Made by a program: the position numbers and the translations under genes
The notes under the pieces: model-generated
Told to the model about the DNA's origin: nothing
The model's input: only the letters and a program-made list of their open reading frames with translations
Databases searched by the model: none
Shown here: positions 20,301-27,722 of the stretch, in pieces
Layout: the number at the start of each line of letters is the position of its first letter
Numbering within the stretch: the first letter of the stretch is position 1
Source of the DNA: Azospirillum lipoferum 4B
GTDB taxonomy: Bacteria > Pseudomonadota > Alphaproteobacteria > Azospirillales > Azospirillaceae
Assembly: GCF_000283655.1 (NCBI RefSeq)
Contig: NC_016586.1
Span: 573,001 to 637,000, forward strand
DNA: 64,000 nt
Reading direction: 5' to 3'

Positions 20301-22357
20301 TGCACCCGGTCGTGGAGGAAGCGGAAACCGTCCTCGCCGCGCAGGATCAACCCCTCGGCCAGCACCGGTTCCAGATGGCGCTCCGTCTCCTCCTCCGTCA
20401 GGCCGGCGGCGAAGGCCAGGGTGGACAGCCGGACGGCGGCGCCGAGCGCGGCATGGCGCGACAGCAGGTCGCGCGCCTGCGCCGGGAAGCGGCCCAGCCG
20501 TTCGGTCAGCAGCGTGGCGATGCCGCCATCCGACGGCGCCTGCTCCACCGCCGCCAGATCCCAGTCCCAGCGCCGGGCGTCACGGTCGAACCACAGGCGG
20601 CCGGAGCGTTCCAGCGCGGTCAGCAGCTGCACCGCGAAGAAGGCGTTGCCGCCGGTGCGCTCCTGCAGCAGGGCGGCGAGCGCCGCCACCTCGTCCGGCT
20701 TGCGCTCCAGGCTGTCGGCGATCATGCGGCGCAGATCGTCCGAGGACAACGGCCCCAGCGCGATTTCCTCGCAATCGATCGCTTCGCCGGCAGCACCGTC
20801 GCAGGCATCCCGGATGCGGCGCATCAGCGCCTCCAGCGGATGGCCGGCGCCGACCTCGTCGCTGCGGTAGGCGCCGATCAGCAGCAGATGGCCGATGCCG
20901 CCATCGGCGACCAGCCGGTCCAGCAGGTCCAGCGTCGCGCGATCCAGCCATTGCAGGTCGTCCAGGAACAGGGTCAGCGGGTGGTCGGGGCGGGCGAAGC
21001 TCTGCAGAACGCGCCGGAACAGCAGGTCGAAGCGGTTCTGCGCCTCCCGCGGCGGCAGGGGCGGCACGGCCGGCTGCTCGCCGATCAGCAGGGCAAGATT
21101 GGGGATCAGGGCGGTCATCAGCGCGCCGCCGTCGCCCACCGCCTCCGCCAGAGTGCGGCGCCACCGGTCGCGATGCAAAACCGGCAGCGCCAGGATGCGG
21201 GTGACCAACGCACGGAAGGCCTCGGCCAGGCTGGCATAGGGCAGGTCTCGCTTGCCCTGGTCGAACTTGCCGGCGGCGAACAGGCCGTAGGGCGGCACCA
21301 GTTGGTCCTCCAGCGCCCGGACGACCGCCGACTTGCCGACACCGGACCGTCCGGCGATCAGGACGACCCCCATCCGGCCGCGGGCGGCGACCTGATCGAA
21401 GGCAGCCTGAAGGACGGCGACCGGCTCGTCCCGCCCATAGAGGTCCGGCGGCGGAACCAGCCCCTCCGGCATGTCGCGCCGGCCGACCGGAAAGGCCGGG
21501 ATGCGGCCTTCGGCGTCCCAGGACCGAAGGGCATGGGTAAGGTCGCGCAAGAGGCCGTCGGCGGTCTGGTAGCGGTCCTCCGCCGTCTTGGCCAGCAGCC
21601 GCAACAGGATGTCGGCGATGGCCGCCGGCAGGTCGGGCGCATGGTGGGCCGGTGGGATCGGCGCGCGCGCGAGATGGCTGTGGACCCATTCCATCGCGTC
21701 GCGCGCGGCGAAGGGCAGCTCGCCGGTGAACAGTTCGTATAGCGTGACGCCCAGCGCATAGAGGTCGCTGCGGCGGTCGACCGGCCGGTTCATCCGCCCC
21801 GACTGCTCCGGCGCCATGTAGGGCAGCATCGCGTCCGGCCGCTCGGCGGCGGCATCGGGGGTGGGAACCGGCAAGGGGCTGGCCCGGCCGAAGCCGGTCA
21901 GGCGCACCGATCCGTCGTCGCCGACCAGCAGGTTGAAGGGCCGGAGGTCGCCATGCAGCAGCCCGCGGCGATGAAGCTGCGCCACCGCCCCGGCGATGCG
22001 GATCGCCAGCAGGAGCCGCTGACGGAACGGCATCGCCGGCACCGGCAGGGCCGACAGCGGTTGTCCGCCCGGATCGGCAAGGGTCAGCACCGGGACCATG
22101 CCATGCTGCAGCAGGTCGAGCGGCTTTACCGCCCAGGCCGGGTCCAGCCGGTGCGACAGCTCATGCTCCCGCCGCAGGCGGTCGAGCGCGGCGTCGGACC
22201 GCCCGCCCGGCTCCTTCGCAAGCGCCAGAGCCATGCGGACCAGGATCGGAAAGGGCTGGCCCGGCCGCATCACCCGCAGCAGCCGGCTTTCCCCATCACT
22301 GCCCAGGACATGGCCGCCGGAACCGGTCGCCGTCAGATGATCGAAACTGAGCTCCAT
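17309..22357 (-). CDS. Giant signalling protein: pseudokinase-AAA ATPase-TPR-GAF-histidine kinase
   Basis: 1682 residues. Residues 1-280 have a Ser/Thr kinase fold: HGDLRPFN at 135-142 and APE at 182-184, but the DFG motif reads GFG (155-157), the catalytic-loop Lys is Arg, and the glycine loop and VAIK lysine are not evident, so it looks like a pseudokinase. Residues 305-600 form an AAA_16 ATPase (YGRD, Walker A GRSGVGKS at 336-343, LFLDDLQWLD). A long helical TPR-like region follows (about 650-1270), then GAF (about 1280-1430), then a HisKA_2 domain with EIHHRVKNNLQ and a HATPase domain (NELVSNALKHAFPGG, DDGVGLPAG). This architecture is known in multisensor kinases. It overlaps the next gene by four bases. 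Confidence 0.93.
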   Translation of the reverse strand: MELSFDHLTATGSGGHVLGSDGESRLLRVMRPGQPFPILVRMALALAKEPGGRSDAALDRLRREHELSHRLDPAWAVKPLDLLQHGMVPVLTLADPGGQPLSALPVPAMPFRQRLLLAIRIAGAVAQLHRRGLLHGDLRPFNLLVGDDGSVRLTGFGRASPLPVPTPDAAAERPDAMLPYMAPEQSGRMNRPVDRRSDLYALGVTLYELFTGELPFAARDAMEWVHSHLARAPIPPAHHAPDLPAAIADILLRLLAKTAEDRYQTADGLLRDLTHALRSWDAEGRIPAFPVGRRDMPEGLVPPPDLYGRDEPVAVLQAAFDQVAARGRMGVVLIAGRSGVGKSAVVRALEDQLVPPYGLFAAGKFDQGKRDLPYASLAEAFRALVTRILALPVLHRDRWRRTLAEAVGDGGALMTALIPNLALLIGEQPAVPPLPPREAQNRFDLLFRRVLQSFARPDHPLTLFLDDLQWLDRATLDLLDRLVADGGIGHLLLIGAYRSDEVGAGHPLEALMRRIRDACDGAAGEAIDCEEIALGPLSSDDLRRMIADSLERKPDEVAALAALLQERTGGNAFFAVQLLTALERSGRLWFDRDARRWDWDLAAVEQAPSDGGIATLLTERLGRFPAQARDLLSRHAALGAAVRLSTLAFAAGLTEEETERHLEPVLAEGLILRGEDGFRFLHDRVQEGAYALVPAESRGALHLDIARALHRGLEADLTGERLFTLVGQYDRCLPLIQDGPERAEVAMLHLAAGHQAKAASAHGSALAYALGGLRLLEGGEIERRHRLAFALEHLQAECEFLCGDLQQAERRLSALAGRAECLADCAAITALLVTVYTAIDRSDRAIAACLSYLKGVGIDWGAHPPATLAHEEYGRLRAAIGDRPIASLASMSAIAHPDSRATLDVLAAALPPAFFSDRNLVCLILCRMANLTLRNGRSDASALGFAYLGMMAGPYFGDYAAGYEFGRLGYDLAERQGPTRYRARVLMTFAYHVVPWTRDIRSERALLLRAFEEAREAGDVTYGGFTSVTLVTSMLASGDALATVQRTAEARLAYVRQVKLGLCADILTTQLQLLHALRGQTDAIGRFDGQGFDNAAFEARLLANPSLDIATCWHWIRTLQLRCIAGEMAAAVEAAERAEGLLWTTSGHWEMAEFHFHGALARAGAMDDVRPDNRARHAAALARHLDQLRDWAGHSPDSFDARFALAEAEAARTQGRTEDAMRGYDRAVQAARRTALPHVEALAHECAAGLYSRLGVPTLELACIRDAAGCYARWGATAKVAQLARRHPSLGLDAAEPALPEAPRGFDGIDLAALLGTLRTVSDQASVEQLTTTLLTLVLEHAGASRGMLILARGERLRVEAEATTGLYGVSVRLVQEDADRIPLPHVIVHGAIRDQEAVIVDDTRAPGPFSADPYLRETEARSILCMPLVRRRRVVGLLHLENALATHAFTPQRVDILTLLGAQAAASLETATLEEKEALLKEIHHRVKNNLQLVTSLLNLQARRIEDEAVAALFADSRDRVRSMALVHENLYRLGNFARVPMREHLDSVCAHLLRAYSRQAGAVRLETDMDDLKLDLDRAVPCGLIVNELVSNALKHAFPGGRGGVLSVGLASDGRDCRLSVRDDGVGLPAGYDPDRMDTVGFELIADLTGQLHGNLKYSSSTGTEFIVTFPLKGRNRGSE

Positions 22358-22396
22358 GTACCGCCCTTTGCCGCCCGCAATCCCTGCCCTGCCGTC

Positions 22397-22771
22397 CTAT
22401 CCTGCCGCCATGGCGCTGTTCAGGGAAGCGATCAGGACATGGCCGTCGACCGGCTTGCCCAGCACGTCGCGGGCGCCGCCGCCAAGCGCACGATTCCGCG
22501 TGGTTTCGTCGGCGTAGGAGGTCATGAAGAGGATCGGCGGATGCCCGCCGCCGTCTGCGTTCAGCCGCTCCTGCAGTTCCAGCCCCGACAGACCGGGCAT
22601 GCGCACGTCCAGGATGATACAGGCGATGTCCGCCCGGTCCGCATGGGCCAGGAAATCCTCGGCCGAGACGAAGGGCCGGCAGCGGAAGCCGGCGGACCGC
22701 AGCAGGTCGTCCAACGCCTCGCGGATCGCCTCGTCGTCGTCGACCACAGCTATCAGGGGTGCATTGGACAC
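22397..22771 (-). CDS. Single-domain response regulator (receiver only)
   Basis: A 124-residue stand-alone receiver: DDD at 11-13, phosphoacceptor D55 in LDVRMPGLSG, T/S in MTSYAD, K106 in LGKPVDG. There is no output domain, so it would act as a phosphate carrier or as a CheY-like effector. I chose GTG 22771 because GAGG precedes it by about 8 bases and it starts right at the fold (VSNAPLIAVVDDDEA); the open frame continues upstream without family similarity. It lies 39 bases before the giant kinase gene and heads the four-gene signalling set. Confidence 0.88.
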   Translation of the reverse strand: MSNAPLIAVVDDDEAIREALDDLLRSAGFRCRPFVSAEDFLAHADRADIACIILDVRMPGLSGLELQERLNADGGGHPPILFMTSYADETTRNRALGGGARDVLGKPVDGHVLIASLNSAMAAG

Positions 22772-22935
22772 GTCGCGATGCCTCGACCGAATGAAGGGCG
22801 CCGGTCCTTGACGCCACGCGCATCCTATCCGGGCGGGGTGGACGCGGGATACCACACCTAGGTCTAGAAAGACGCTGGGGGCCGGAAGCAGGCCGGACAG
22901 GCCGCTCACCCCCGCCGCCCGGCGATCTTGCCGGC

Positions 22936-23451
22936 TCAGCCGCGGTCGGCGCGCGACAGGGCGTCCACGAAATGGCCCATCGCCAGCTTCATGTCGTTGA
23001 AGACCGTTCCCTGGGACACGCCGAGATGGGCGGCGATCTGCGGATAGGACATCCCCTCCACCCGGTTCAGCACCCAGACCCGGCGGGCGCGGTCCGGCAG
23101 AGCCTCCATCGCGCCCATGAACTGGGCCAGCCTTTCGCGGTGCAGAAGCCTGTCCTCCACCGACGGGGTGCCGCAGGCGACCTCCAGCGGATCGGTGGTG
23201 TCGGAAGCCGGCGCCTCGAACCGTTCCTGGGTGCGGCGGCGGCGGATCTGGTCGAGGGCGAGGTTGTGCACGGTGCGGTGAAGGAAGGCGCCGATATTGT
23301 CGATCGGGCCCTTCTGCTCCGCGTTGCAGGCCCTGAGATAGCTTTCCTGGATCACGTCCTCCGCCGTCGGCACGTCGCGCACGATGCGCAAGGCCCGGCC
23401 GAGCAGGGACTGGCGGTGATCCAGATAGATGGCGGTCAGACTTGCGGGCAT
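22936..23451 (-). CDS. fecI: ECF sigma factor, FecI type
   Basis: RNA polymerase sigma factor of the iron-starvation group, 171 residues. Region 2 has DVPTAEDVIQESYLRA and NIGAFLHRTVHNLALDQIRR; region 4 has ALPDRARRVWVLNRVEGMS and the recognition helix in AAHLGVSQGTVFNDMK. It is divergent from fecR (23680) instead of preceding it in one operon, which is less common for FecI/FecR pairs. The likely target is the promoter of the TonB receptor at 24835. Iron control is suggested by a Fur-like site at 23500-23518. Confidence 0.93.
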   Translation of the reverse strand: MPASLTAIYLDHRQSLLGRALRIVRDVPTAEDVIQESYLRACNAEQKGPIDNIGAFLHRTVHNLALDQIRRRRTQERFEAPASDTTDPLEVACGTPSVEDRLLHRERLAQFMGAMEALPDRARRVWVLNRVEGMSYPQIAAHLGVSQGTVFNDMKLAMGHFVDALSRADRG

Positions 23452-23499
23452 GGTCGGTCTATCCGTCGCACGGGCGCTTCTTCAGGGGCGTCAGAGACT

Positions 23500-23518
23500 G
23501 ATAATGATTCGCAGTTGT
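23500..23518. promoter_or_regulatory. Possible Fur-type iron box upstream of fecI
   Basis: GATAATGATTCGCAGTTGT begins with nine bases identical to the classical Fur box and matches 12 of its 19 positions. It lies 49-67 bases upstream of the fecI start, where a repressor would block transcription. Many alphaproteobacteria use RirA or Irr for iron instead of Fur, so the actual regulator is uncertain. Confidence 0.4.
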
Positions 23519-23679
23519 TGCTGTCAAGCCGGGCCTCGGATCGTCGGCGGGATGGTTCGACGATCCGCGCTTTCCCGTCCGCGAAGGGCTTCCGACAATC
23601 CCCGCGTAAATCCTACCGGCGCAATTTGTGGCCGCCCCGCACTTCGAACGTCTAAGATGCGGGGGCATGCTGAAAGAGG

Positions 23680-24684
23680 ATGGGCACGCGGGTGAGGCAG
23701 GACAGGTCCAGCGGAAAGAAGGCGGAACCCGGCTACCGCCATGCCGATCCGGTGACCGATGCGGCTCTCGACTGGTTCGTCCGGCTGCTCGACGCTCCGG
23801 CCGATCCGGCGACGCTGGCCGCCTATCGGGCATGGCGGCAGAGCGATCCGCGCCATGCACAGGCGTTCGACCGGCTGACCGAGGTCGGCGGCATGGCGGA
23901 GCTGCACAGCGCCACCCTGGCGCATGTGCCGGCGAACCCGGTGCCGATGCGGCGGCCGGGACACTCACGGCGCGCCTGGATGGGCGCGATTGCGGCGACG
24001 GGGCTGCTGGCCGTGGTCGGGACGCATCTCTATCCCGATCTGAAGACCCGGTGGAGCGCCGACCACCGCACCGCCGTCGGCGAACGGCGGGAGGTGGCGC
24101 TGCCGGACGGCTCCCGGCTGGTCCTGGACAGCGACAGCGCGGTGGCCCTGGCCTTCGGCGGGGAGGAACGCCGGGTGGCGCTGCTGCGCGGCCGGGCGTG
24201 GTTCGACGTGGTGCGGGACACCGCCCGCCCCTTCCGCGTGGTGGCCGGCTTCAGCACGGTCGAGGTGACGGGGACCGCCTTCAGCGTGCAGTCGGACGAC
24301 CGCGGCGACTCCGTCTTCCTGGAGCGCGGGCGGGTGACCGTCAGCCGGCTGGACGATCCCGGCCGGCCGGTGACGCTTGCCCCCGGCGACCGGCTGACCG
24401 CGACGGCACGCGGCCTGACCATGCAGCCCCGCCCCGATCCGGCCGAGGCGCTGTCCTGGCGCGACGGCCGCTATGCCTTCCACAACGAGCGCTTCGACAC
24501 CGTGGTGGAGACCCTGCGGCGCTATCACGCAGCACCGATCCTGCTGCTCGACGACCGCATCGCCATGACGCGCGTCAGCGGCAACTACCGGCTTGACGAT
24601 CCGGCCGGTGCGCTGGCGGCGCTGGCCGGGATGGTCGGCGCCCGGATCACCAGCCTGCCGGGCGGAATCCTCGTCCTGCGCTGA
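23680..24684 (+). CDS. fecR: FecR family anti-sigma/sigma regulator
   Basis: A 334-residue inner-membrane protein that would hold or activate the FecI-type sigma factor in response to the loaded receptor. The N-terminal cytoplasmic domain has ALDWFVRLLDAPADPATL and AYRAWRQSDPRHAQAFDRL (the DUF4880/FecR N motif), then a membrane segment (about residues 93-112), then a periplasmic FecR domain with GERREVALPDGSRLVLDSDS and VEVTGTAFSVQ, and an STN-like C-terminal end. It is followed after 150 bases by the receptor, whose STN domain is its expected partner. Confidence 0.93.
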   Translation: MGTRVRQDRSSGKKAEPGYRHADPVTDAALDWFVRLLDAPADPATLAAYRAWRQSDPRHAQAFDRLTEVGGMAELHSATLAHVPANPVPMRRPGHSRRAWMGAIAATGLLAVVGTHLYPDLKTRWSADHRTAVGERREVALPDGSRLVLDSDSAVALAFGGEERRVALLRGRAWFDVVRDTARPFRVVAGFSTVEVTGTAFSVQSDDRGDSVFLERGRVTVSRLDDPGRPVTLAPGDRLTATARGLTMQPRPDPAEALSWRDGRYAFHNERFDTVVETLRRYHAAPILLLDDRIAMTRVSGNYRLDDPAGALAALAGMVGARITSLPGGILVLR

Positions 24685-24834
24685 GACGGGCAGGCCCTGG
24701 CAGGGCAGGCATGAGAATCGCTCGCAACTTTTTTTGTGAGGGTCCGCGATCCCGTACGTCTGGCGAAAAGGGGGTTAGGCTTGTCTGCCTGCGATTGAGC
24801 CCCCTGCGCCAGCTTGAGACGGGAGTTGCAGGAA

Positions 24835-27132
24835 ATGGTCCGCCGTACGGCATCGACAGTCAAAATTGCAGATTTCAGCCGATCCCGGATCGCCGGGCAT
24901 TTGTTTGCCGCATTGATGACCTCCACGGCGCTCGGCGCGACGCTGACGGCACTTCCCGCCGCGGCGCAGCAGACGGCGCCGGCCGATGCGCCTGCGACCT
25001 TCTCGCTGCCGGCGCAGCCGCTGCGCAGCGCGCTCGACGCCTTCAGCCGGCAGACCGGCTGGCAGATCGGCTATCCCGGCACGCTGACCGACGGCCGCAA
25101 CTCCCGCCCGGTCAGCGGCTCCATGCCGCCGGCGAAGGCGCTCGAAACCCTGCTGGCCGGCACCGGCGTCACCTATCGCCTGACCGGCCCGGCCACCGCC
25201 ACGCTGGCCCCGGCCCCCGTCGCCTCGTCCGGCGACACGATGGCGCTGGGTCCGGTTTCGGTCTCCGCCGCCGCCCCGGCGCCGGGCGGCCCGGCGCAGA
25301 TCGTGATCGGCAAGGAGGAGCTGGACCGCAAGAACCCCAGCGACATCCGCGATGTCTTCGCCGGCGAGCCGGGCGTGCGCGTCGGCAGTTCGGTGCCGAT
25401 GTCGCAGAAGGTCTACGTCAACGGGGTGGAGGAGACCAACCTGTCCGTCAGCATCGACGGCAGCCGGCAGAACAACAAGGTCTTCCACCACAACGGCACC
25501 ACCCTGATCGACCCCGTCTTCCTGAAGACCGCCCGCGTCGATGCTGGCGTTGCGCCCGCCGATGCCGGGCCGGGCGCGCTGGCCGGCTCCATCGCCTACG
25601 AAACCAAGGACGCCCGCGACTTCCTGAGCGGCGACGGCATCGGCGCCTTCGTCAAGTCCAGCTTCGGCACCAACGGCTCCGTCTTCACCAACAGCGTCGC
25701 CGGCTATGGCCGCCACAAGGGGCTGGAGGGGCTGGGCTATTTCACCTACGGCAAGGGCGCCCGCTTCGAATCCGGCGACGGCAACAAGGTGGAAGGGACC
25801 AAGACCGACCTGAAGAGCGGGCTTGGCAAGGTCGCCTACGAGACCGACGCCGGCCACCGCTTCCAGGTCAGCTACGAGCGGGTCTATGACGACGCCCCGC
25901 GCCCGTTCCGCGCCAATGTCGGCTTCATTTCCGGCCGTCCGGCCTGGGAGCCGCGGGTGCGCGACTATACGCTGGACCGCCAGAACATCGTCTTCACCTA
26001 CACCGACAGCCTGCCGACCGACCTGTGGAACCCCAAGCTGGTGCTCGCCTACGGCCGCACCGACGTGGAGACCCCGATCTACACCCGTCCGGTCGGGAGC
26101 AGCACGGTCCCCGGCAGCTATCCCGGCAAGGGAGCCACCAGCTCGCTGAACGGCAAGCTGGAGAACGTCTTCAACGTCGGCATGGGCACCGTCACCGCCG
26201 GCAGCGACTTCTACGTCGACCGCGCCCACTATGAAGACCAGACGATGACGGCGCTGGAGAAGGCCCGCAACATCGGCGTCTATGGACAGGCGCGGCTGTC
26301 CCCGGTGGAGCGGGTTCGCCTGTCCTTCGGCATGCGCGCCGACCGGCAATGGTTCGAAGGCACCACCGGCCAGGATTGGACGAACGGCGGCGTCAGCCAC
26401 AATGTTTCGGGCGAATTCGACATCCTGCCCGAACATCTGACCGCCAAGGCCGGCTGGTCGCGCAGTTGGGGCGGCGTCCAGCTGGCCGAGAACTTCATCA
26501 TGAACCCGGTCTGGCGCTATGGCGCCGGTCCGCAGCCGGTGACCGCCAAAAACCTGACCGCCGGTCTGGTCGGCCGCTACCAGGGCTTCACCGCCGAGGG
26601 CCGCGTCTTCCGCACCGACCTGGACGACGTCCGCGCCGCGCGCTTCGCCGCCGGCAGCGGCACGCTGACCCGCGACGTGCGGTCGAAGGGCTACGAACTG
26701 GGCGTCGGCTATGCCTGGGATACCGGCTTCGTCCGCGCCAAATATGCCGACATCGACGTGACCATCGACGGTCTGCCCGCCGATTCCGACAGCGGCACCT
26801 ACATCGCCACCCCGATGGGCCGCGTCTACACCCTCGGCGGCGCCCACACGATCCCGAAATGGGAGCTGACCTTCGGTGCCGATGTCGAGATCGTGCTGGA
26901 CTACAACAAGGTCCAGGCCGGCCAGCGCCCGCTGAAGGGGTACGAGACCGTCAACCTCTTCGTCGAGCACAAGATCCCGCAATATTCCAACCTGACCCTG
27001 CGCGCCGACGTCCGCAACCTGTTCGACGAGACCTATGCCGACCGCGCCACCTACGGGCAGGAGTTCGGCACCGTCACCCCGCTCTACCAGCCGGGCCGGA
27101 CCTTCCTGCTGACCGCCTCGGCGAGCTTCTGA
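24835..27132 (+). CDS. TonB-dependent siderophore receptor with STN signalling domain
   Basis: Outer-membrane receptor of 765 residues. A signal peptide ends near AAAQQTAP; residues about 50-120 form an STN domain (FSLPAQPLRSALDAFSRQTG), which talks to FecR; then comes the plug (EELDRKNPSDIRDVFAGEPG, SVSIDGSRQNNKVF, GALAGSIAYET) and a 22-strand-type barrel ending in LLTASASF with terminal Phe. ATG 24835 is preceded by GGGAG; an upstream TTG at 24814 is less likely. Its place between fecI/fecR and the siderophore operon makes it the probable importer of the petrobactin-like product (inference). Confidence 0.92.
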   Translation: MVRRTASTVKIADFSRSRIAGHLFAALMTSTALGATLTALPAAAQQTAPADAPATFSLPAQPLRSALDAFSRQTGWQIGYPGTLTDGRNSRPVSGSMPPAKALETLLAGTGVTYRLTGPATATLAPAPVASSGDTMALGPVSVSAAAPAPGGPAQIVIGKEELDRKNPSDIRDVFAGEPGVRVGSSVPMSQKVYVNGVEETNLSVSIDGSRQNNKVFHHNGTTLIDPVFLKTARVDAGVAPADAGPGALAGSIAYETKDARDFLSGDGIGAFVKSSFGTNGSVFTNSVAGYGRHKGLEGLGYFTYGKGARFESGDGNKVEGTKTDLKSGLGKVAYETDAGHRFQVSYERVYDDAPRPFRANVGFISGRPAWEPRVRDYTLDRQNIVFTYTDSLPTDLWNPKLVLAYGRTDVETPIYTRPVGSSTVPGSYPGKGATSSLNGKLENVFNVGMGTVTAGSDFYVDRAHYEDQTMTALEKARNIGVYGQARLSPVERVRLSFGMRADRQWFEGTTGQDWTNGGVSHNVSGEFDILPEHLTAKAGWSRSWGGVQLAENFIMNPVWRYGAGPQPVTAKNLTAGLVGRYQGFTAEGRVFRTDLDDVRAARFAAGSGTLTRDVRSKGYELGVGYAWDTGFVRAKYADIDVTIDGLPADSDSGTYIATPMGRVYTLGGAHTIPKWELTFGADVEIVLDYNKVQAGQRPLKGYETVNLFVEHKIPQYSNLTLRADVRNLFDETYADRATYGQEFGTVTPLYQPGRTFLLTASASF

Positions 27133-27162
27133 CCTCCGTACCGCAACCGGGAGCCTCCCCGC

Positions 27163-27447
27163 ATGCTGCATTCGACCGCCCATTTCGAGACGGAGCACGG
27201 CAAGCGCTACGCCAGCCAGCTCTGCCGCCACTTCGCCCACAAGATCGAAACGGTGGAGACCGAAGAGGGCGGGGAGTGCCGGTTTTCCATCGGCACCGCC
27301 CGGCTGCGGGCGGCTCCCGACCGGCTGATCATCGAGGCCAGCGCCCCCACCGCGGAGGAACTGGCCGAGCTTCAGTCGGTGGTGGAGAGGCACCTGCTGC
27401 GCTTCGCCTTCCGCGAGGGCGACCGGCAGCTCGACTGGGCGGCTTAA
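27163..27447 (+). CDS. DUF2218 family protein
   Basis: A small soluble protein of 94 residues. The opening STAHFETEHGKRYASQLCRHF and the middle CRFSIGTARLRA match DUF2218, often found beside siderophore uptake or reductase genes in proteobacteria. Its function is unknown; an accessory role in iron or siderophore handling is inferred from neighbours only. It follows the receptor after 30 bases and probably shares its transcript. An inverted repeat separates it from the biosynthesis operon. Confidence 0.85.
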   Translation: MLHSTAHFETEHGKRYASQLCRHFAHKIETVETEEGGECRFSIGTARLRAAPDRLIIEASAPTAEELAELQSVVERHLLRFAFREGDRQLDWAA

Positions 27448-27464
27448 GGCCGCCCCGACAGGCG

Positions 27465-27625
27465 AATAGCCCCTCTCCCCTTGCGGGGCGAAACCGAAGG
27501 AGGCCAAAGGCCACCGCAGGTTCCGCGGTTGGGGTGAGGGGTGCAAATTTCCAGTCATTGAGGCCTTCTTGGCCTTCGGCCACCCCCTCATCCCAACCCT
27601 TCTCCCGCACAGGGGAGAAGGGCTA
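27465..27625. repeat. GC-rich inverted repeat pair
   Basis: C/T-rich and G/A-rich copies (about 27465-27545 and 27583-27625) carry the same words as the other intergenic pairs (CCCCTCTCCCC, GGGGTGAGGGG, CCCCTCATCCCAACCC). The left part includes an additional palindrome, GGAGGCCAAAGGCCACC. It fills most of the 275-base gap before the siderophore biosynthesis operon. Confidence 0.7.
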
Positions 27626-27722
27626 CCGAGACCGAAAGCGGCTGCCTCCTGCCGAGGTGTATCGGCCCGGAGCCTCCCCCACCGCCCACGCCTTGCCCGA
27701 AGCCCTTCAGGATCGGCAAACC

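Noticed and set aside
17564-21742. A 1392-residue open frame on the plus strand
   Set aside because: It is antisense to the giant kinase gene, has low-complexity R/Q/G-rich composition and no domain; high GC content produces such frames.
24775-27591. A 938-residue frame on the minus strand
   Set aside because: Antisense to the TonB receptor gene, with biased composition; the receptor is unmistakable.
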